Assembly (NCBI GenBank): GCA_934045075.1
Contig: OW203731.1
Location: 9,653,975 to 9,717,974, forward strand
Direction of reading: 5' to 3'
Length of the DNA stretch: 64,000 nucleotides
From: Yponomeuta sedellus
Lineage: Eukaryota > Arthropoda > Insecta > Lepidoptera > Yponomeutidae
Positions 63,089 to 64,000 of the stretch are shown piece by piece (the first letter of the stretch is position 1; every line of letters starts with the position of its first letter). Both the position numbers and the translations under genes were made by a program. Below the pieces are notes generated by a model, which saw nothing but the letters and a program-made list of their open reading frames with translations, did no database searches and was not told the DNA's origin.

Positions 63089-63574
63089 TGTTACGGGCTA
63101 GGGTTCTGGATTTAGATGTAAAACGCCAATGACAACTTCTTAGGATTTATTCACGCGGGGTCTGGTCTGCAGGTCTTCACGACACGAAGTCCACACGTAG
63201 ATTCCAATCGCAGGTTCAATCGAAGTCCAATAGTATCGCTGAGGTCGTAGGTTATCGCTCGTATCGCAGGTATGTTCGCTCGAAGTTCACTCTTCGCTAT
63301 TCCAAACGGAACTGACAGCGCGCCGCGGCGGCCGCTATTTATATCCGCCGGCCAGGGTTCTAGAACATTCCCGTAACTATTACCTACACTCGGTACACGC
63401 GGCAAGGTCGCTCGAACAGTTACTCATTTAAAGAGTTTTGAACCTTACTCTAGTGGACATACGAGTCATTATTGCTTGCAGCGTTTTATTGTTTACTAAA
63501 ACGCAGCATGCGGCGACTATTCGATAGGCTTCCAGAAGGCTCTATTCTAGATGGTTCGGGATAGGACCGCGACA
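63089..63574 (-). repeat. gypsy-2 3' LTR (MITE-free)
   Basis: 486 bp, tgttacgggc to accgcgaca. It is the uninterrupted counterpart of the gypsy-1 LTR and shows where the MITEs entered. Confidence 0.9.
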
Positions 63575-63585
63575 CTGCTCCCCTC

Positions 63586-64000
63586 TTAGAGATGCTCGTC
63601 CCGAGCATCTTCATTACTGCCGTGATAAGAAGCTAAGCGGTCGATGTGAACCACTTTTTGTGCACCTCTTGGCTGCCGTTGAATTCGGTACGTCACGTCA
63701 TTTAACCGAGTTACCACTTTGTACGGTCCCTCCCATCTTGTCTGCAATTTCGGAGATTTTCCTTTTCGTCGAGTTACATTGTGAAGCCAGACTAGTGCTC
63801 CTTCTTCGAAGCCGCTCGTATTTGCTCGGCGGTCATACCTAGTCTTCATCTTTTCACTCGACTCCAATCCGTTTTCCCGTACTATGGCATGAATCTCTCG
63901 CATTTTCTCACGTAACTCGGAAATGTAGTCGTGTAGAGAACGTGAGTCGTCAGGAGGGCCTCCAGTCAGCAGATCTACTGGTATTCTCAGTTCTCGGCCA
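63586..64000 (-). CDS. gypsy-2 integrase C-terminus (partial)
   Basis: The readable frame 63903-63586 has KTRYDRRANTSGFEEGALVW and GPYKVVTRLNDVTYRIQ, the GPY/F-type C-terminal domain of gypsy integrases, and ends RDEHL* just before the polypurine tract. The part from 63904 on corresponds to LREK and the upstream core. Confidence 0.88.
   Translation of the reverse strand, partial: GRELRIPVDLLTGGPPDDSRSLHDYISELREKMREIHAIVRENGLESSEKMKTRYDRRANTSGFEEGALVWLHNVTRRKGKSPKLQTRWEGPYKVVTRLNDVTYRIQRQPRGAQKVVHIDRLASYHGSNEDARDEHL

Larger units (their letters stand above)
63089..64000 (-). mobile_element. gypsy-2 retrotransposon, 3' part
   Basis: The LTR at 63089-63574 is preceded, on the minus strand, by the polypurine tract taagaggggagcag and the end of integrase. 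From 63904 to 64000 it repeats gypsy-1 integrase (43436 on). The remainder lies outside the window. It is inserted in MULE-like copy C. Confidence 0.9.

Noticed and set aside
1..64000. CRISPR arrays, operons, phage or bacterial defence genes
   Set aside because: The window is clearly eukaryotic, and no short regularly spaced direct repeats with unique spacers were seen.
63586..64000. Possible env-bearing retrovirus
   Set aside because: Integrase ends a few bases before the polypurine tract and LTR, leaving no room for an env gene in gypsy-2; gypsy-1 is also without one.

Overview
The window looks like insect genomic DNA, most likely from a moth or butterfly. It is AT-rich, has spliced genes with GT-AG introns, and carries repeat families I associate with Lepidoptera: tRNA-derived SINEs, the 'cctgtatcccagaggagtagg' SINE, and RTE 3' ends with the 'cagcagtggga' motif. 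I can support only one host gene. Nearly everything else is transposable-element (TE) sequence, much of it nested, and the main content is the order of those insertions. All identifications are by eye, without database searches.

Layout. Bases 1-5915 are a fold-back element with arms over 1 kb carrying half a THAP domain; a Mutator-like element with a 9-bp target duplication sits between the arms and splits a zinc-finger exon. From 5925 to 22989 runs a second composite element, bounded by inverted ends. Its left end was split by P-like elements (6057-9255) and then by a nearly intact DIRS-type tyrosine-recombinase retrotransposon (9323-14225). Its interior holds THAP exons, SINEs, a MITE, a polyadenylated GC-rich retroelement (18925-21193) and a palindromic MULE relic (21196-22693). 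From 23 to 28 kb there are SINEs, a truncated copia element and the RNase H end of a LINE. Bases 28383-35544 form another long inverted repeat around a LINE ORF1 remnant and a copia element with matching LTRs and a 5-bp target duplication.

The host gene is the orthologue of WASHC5 (strumpellin), a subunit of the WASH complex, which drives Arp2/3 actin assembly on endosomes. Exon 1 is at 36145-36266 and exons 2-6 at 58614-61931, all on the + strand with consistent splice phases, giving about 815 of an expected ~1,150 residues; the 3' end lies outside the window. Intron 1 is 22.3 kb and consists almost wholly of TEs. These include a gypsy element (43436-55487) interrupted by a CR1/Daphne-like LINE (44155-52200), itself interrupted by a LINE with a restriction-like endonuclease (47343-51168): three levels of nesting, all antisense to the gene. 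A second gypsy copy begins at 63089 and runs off the window.

The most informative signals are: the DIRS element together with an unoccupied paralogue of its target, which fixes the crossover to the trinucleotide AAT; two diverged LINEs that both lose frame at the same Gln-Gly codon pair of the reverse transcriptase; and two perfect palindromes just upstream of the WASHC5 exon 2 acceptor. I found no CRISPR array, operon, prokaryotic system or stand-alone RNA gene.
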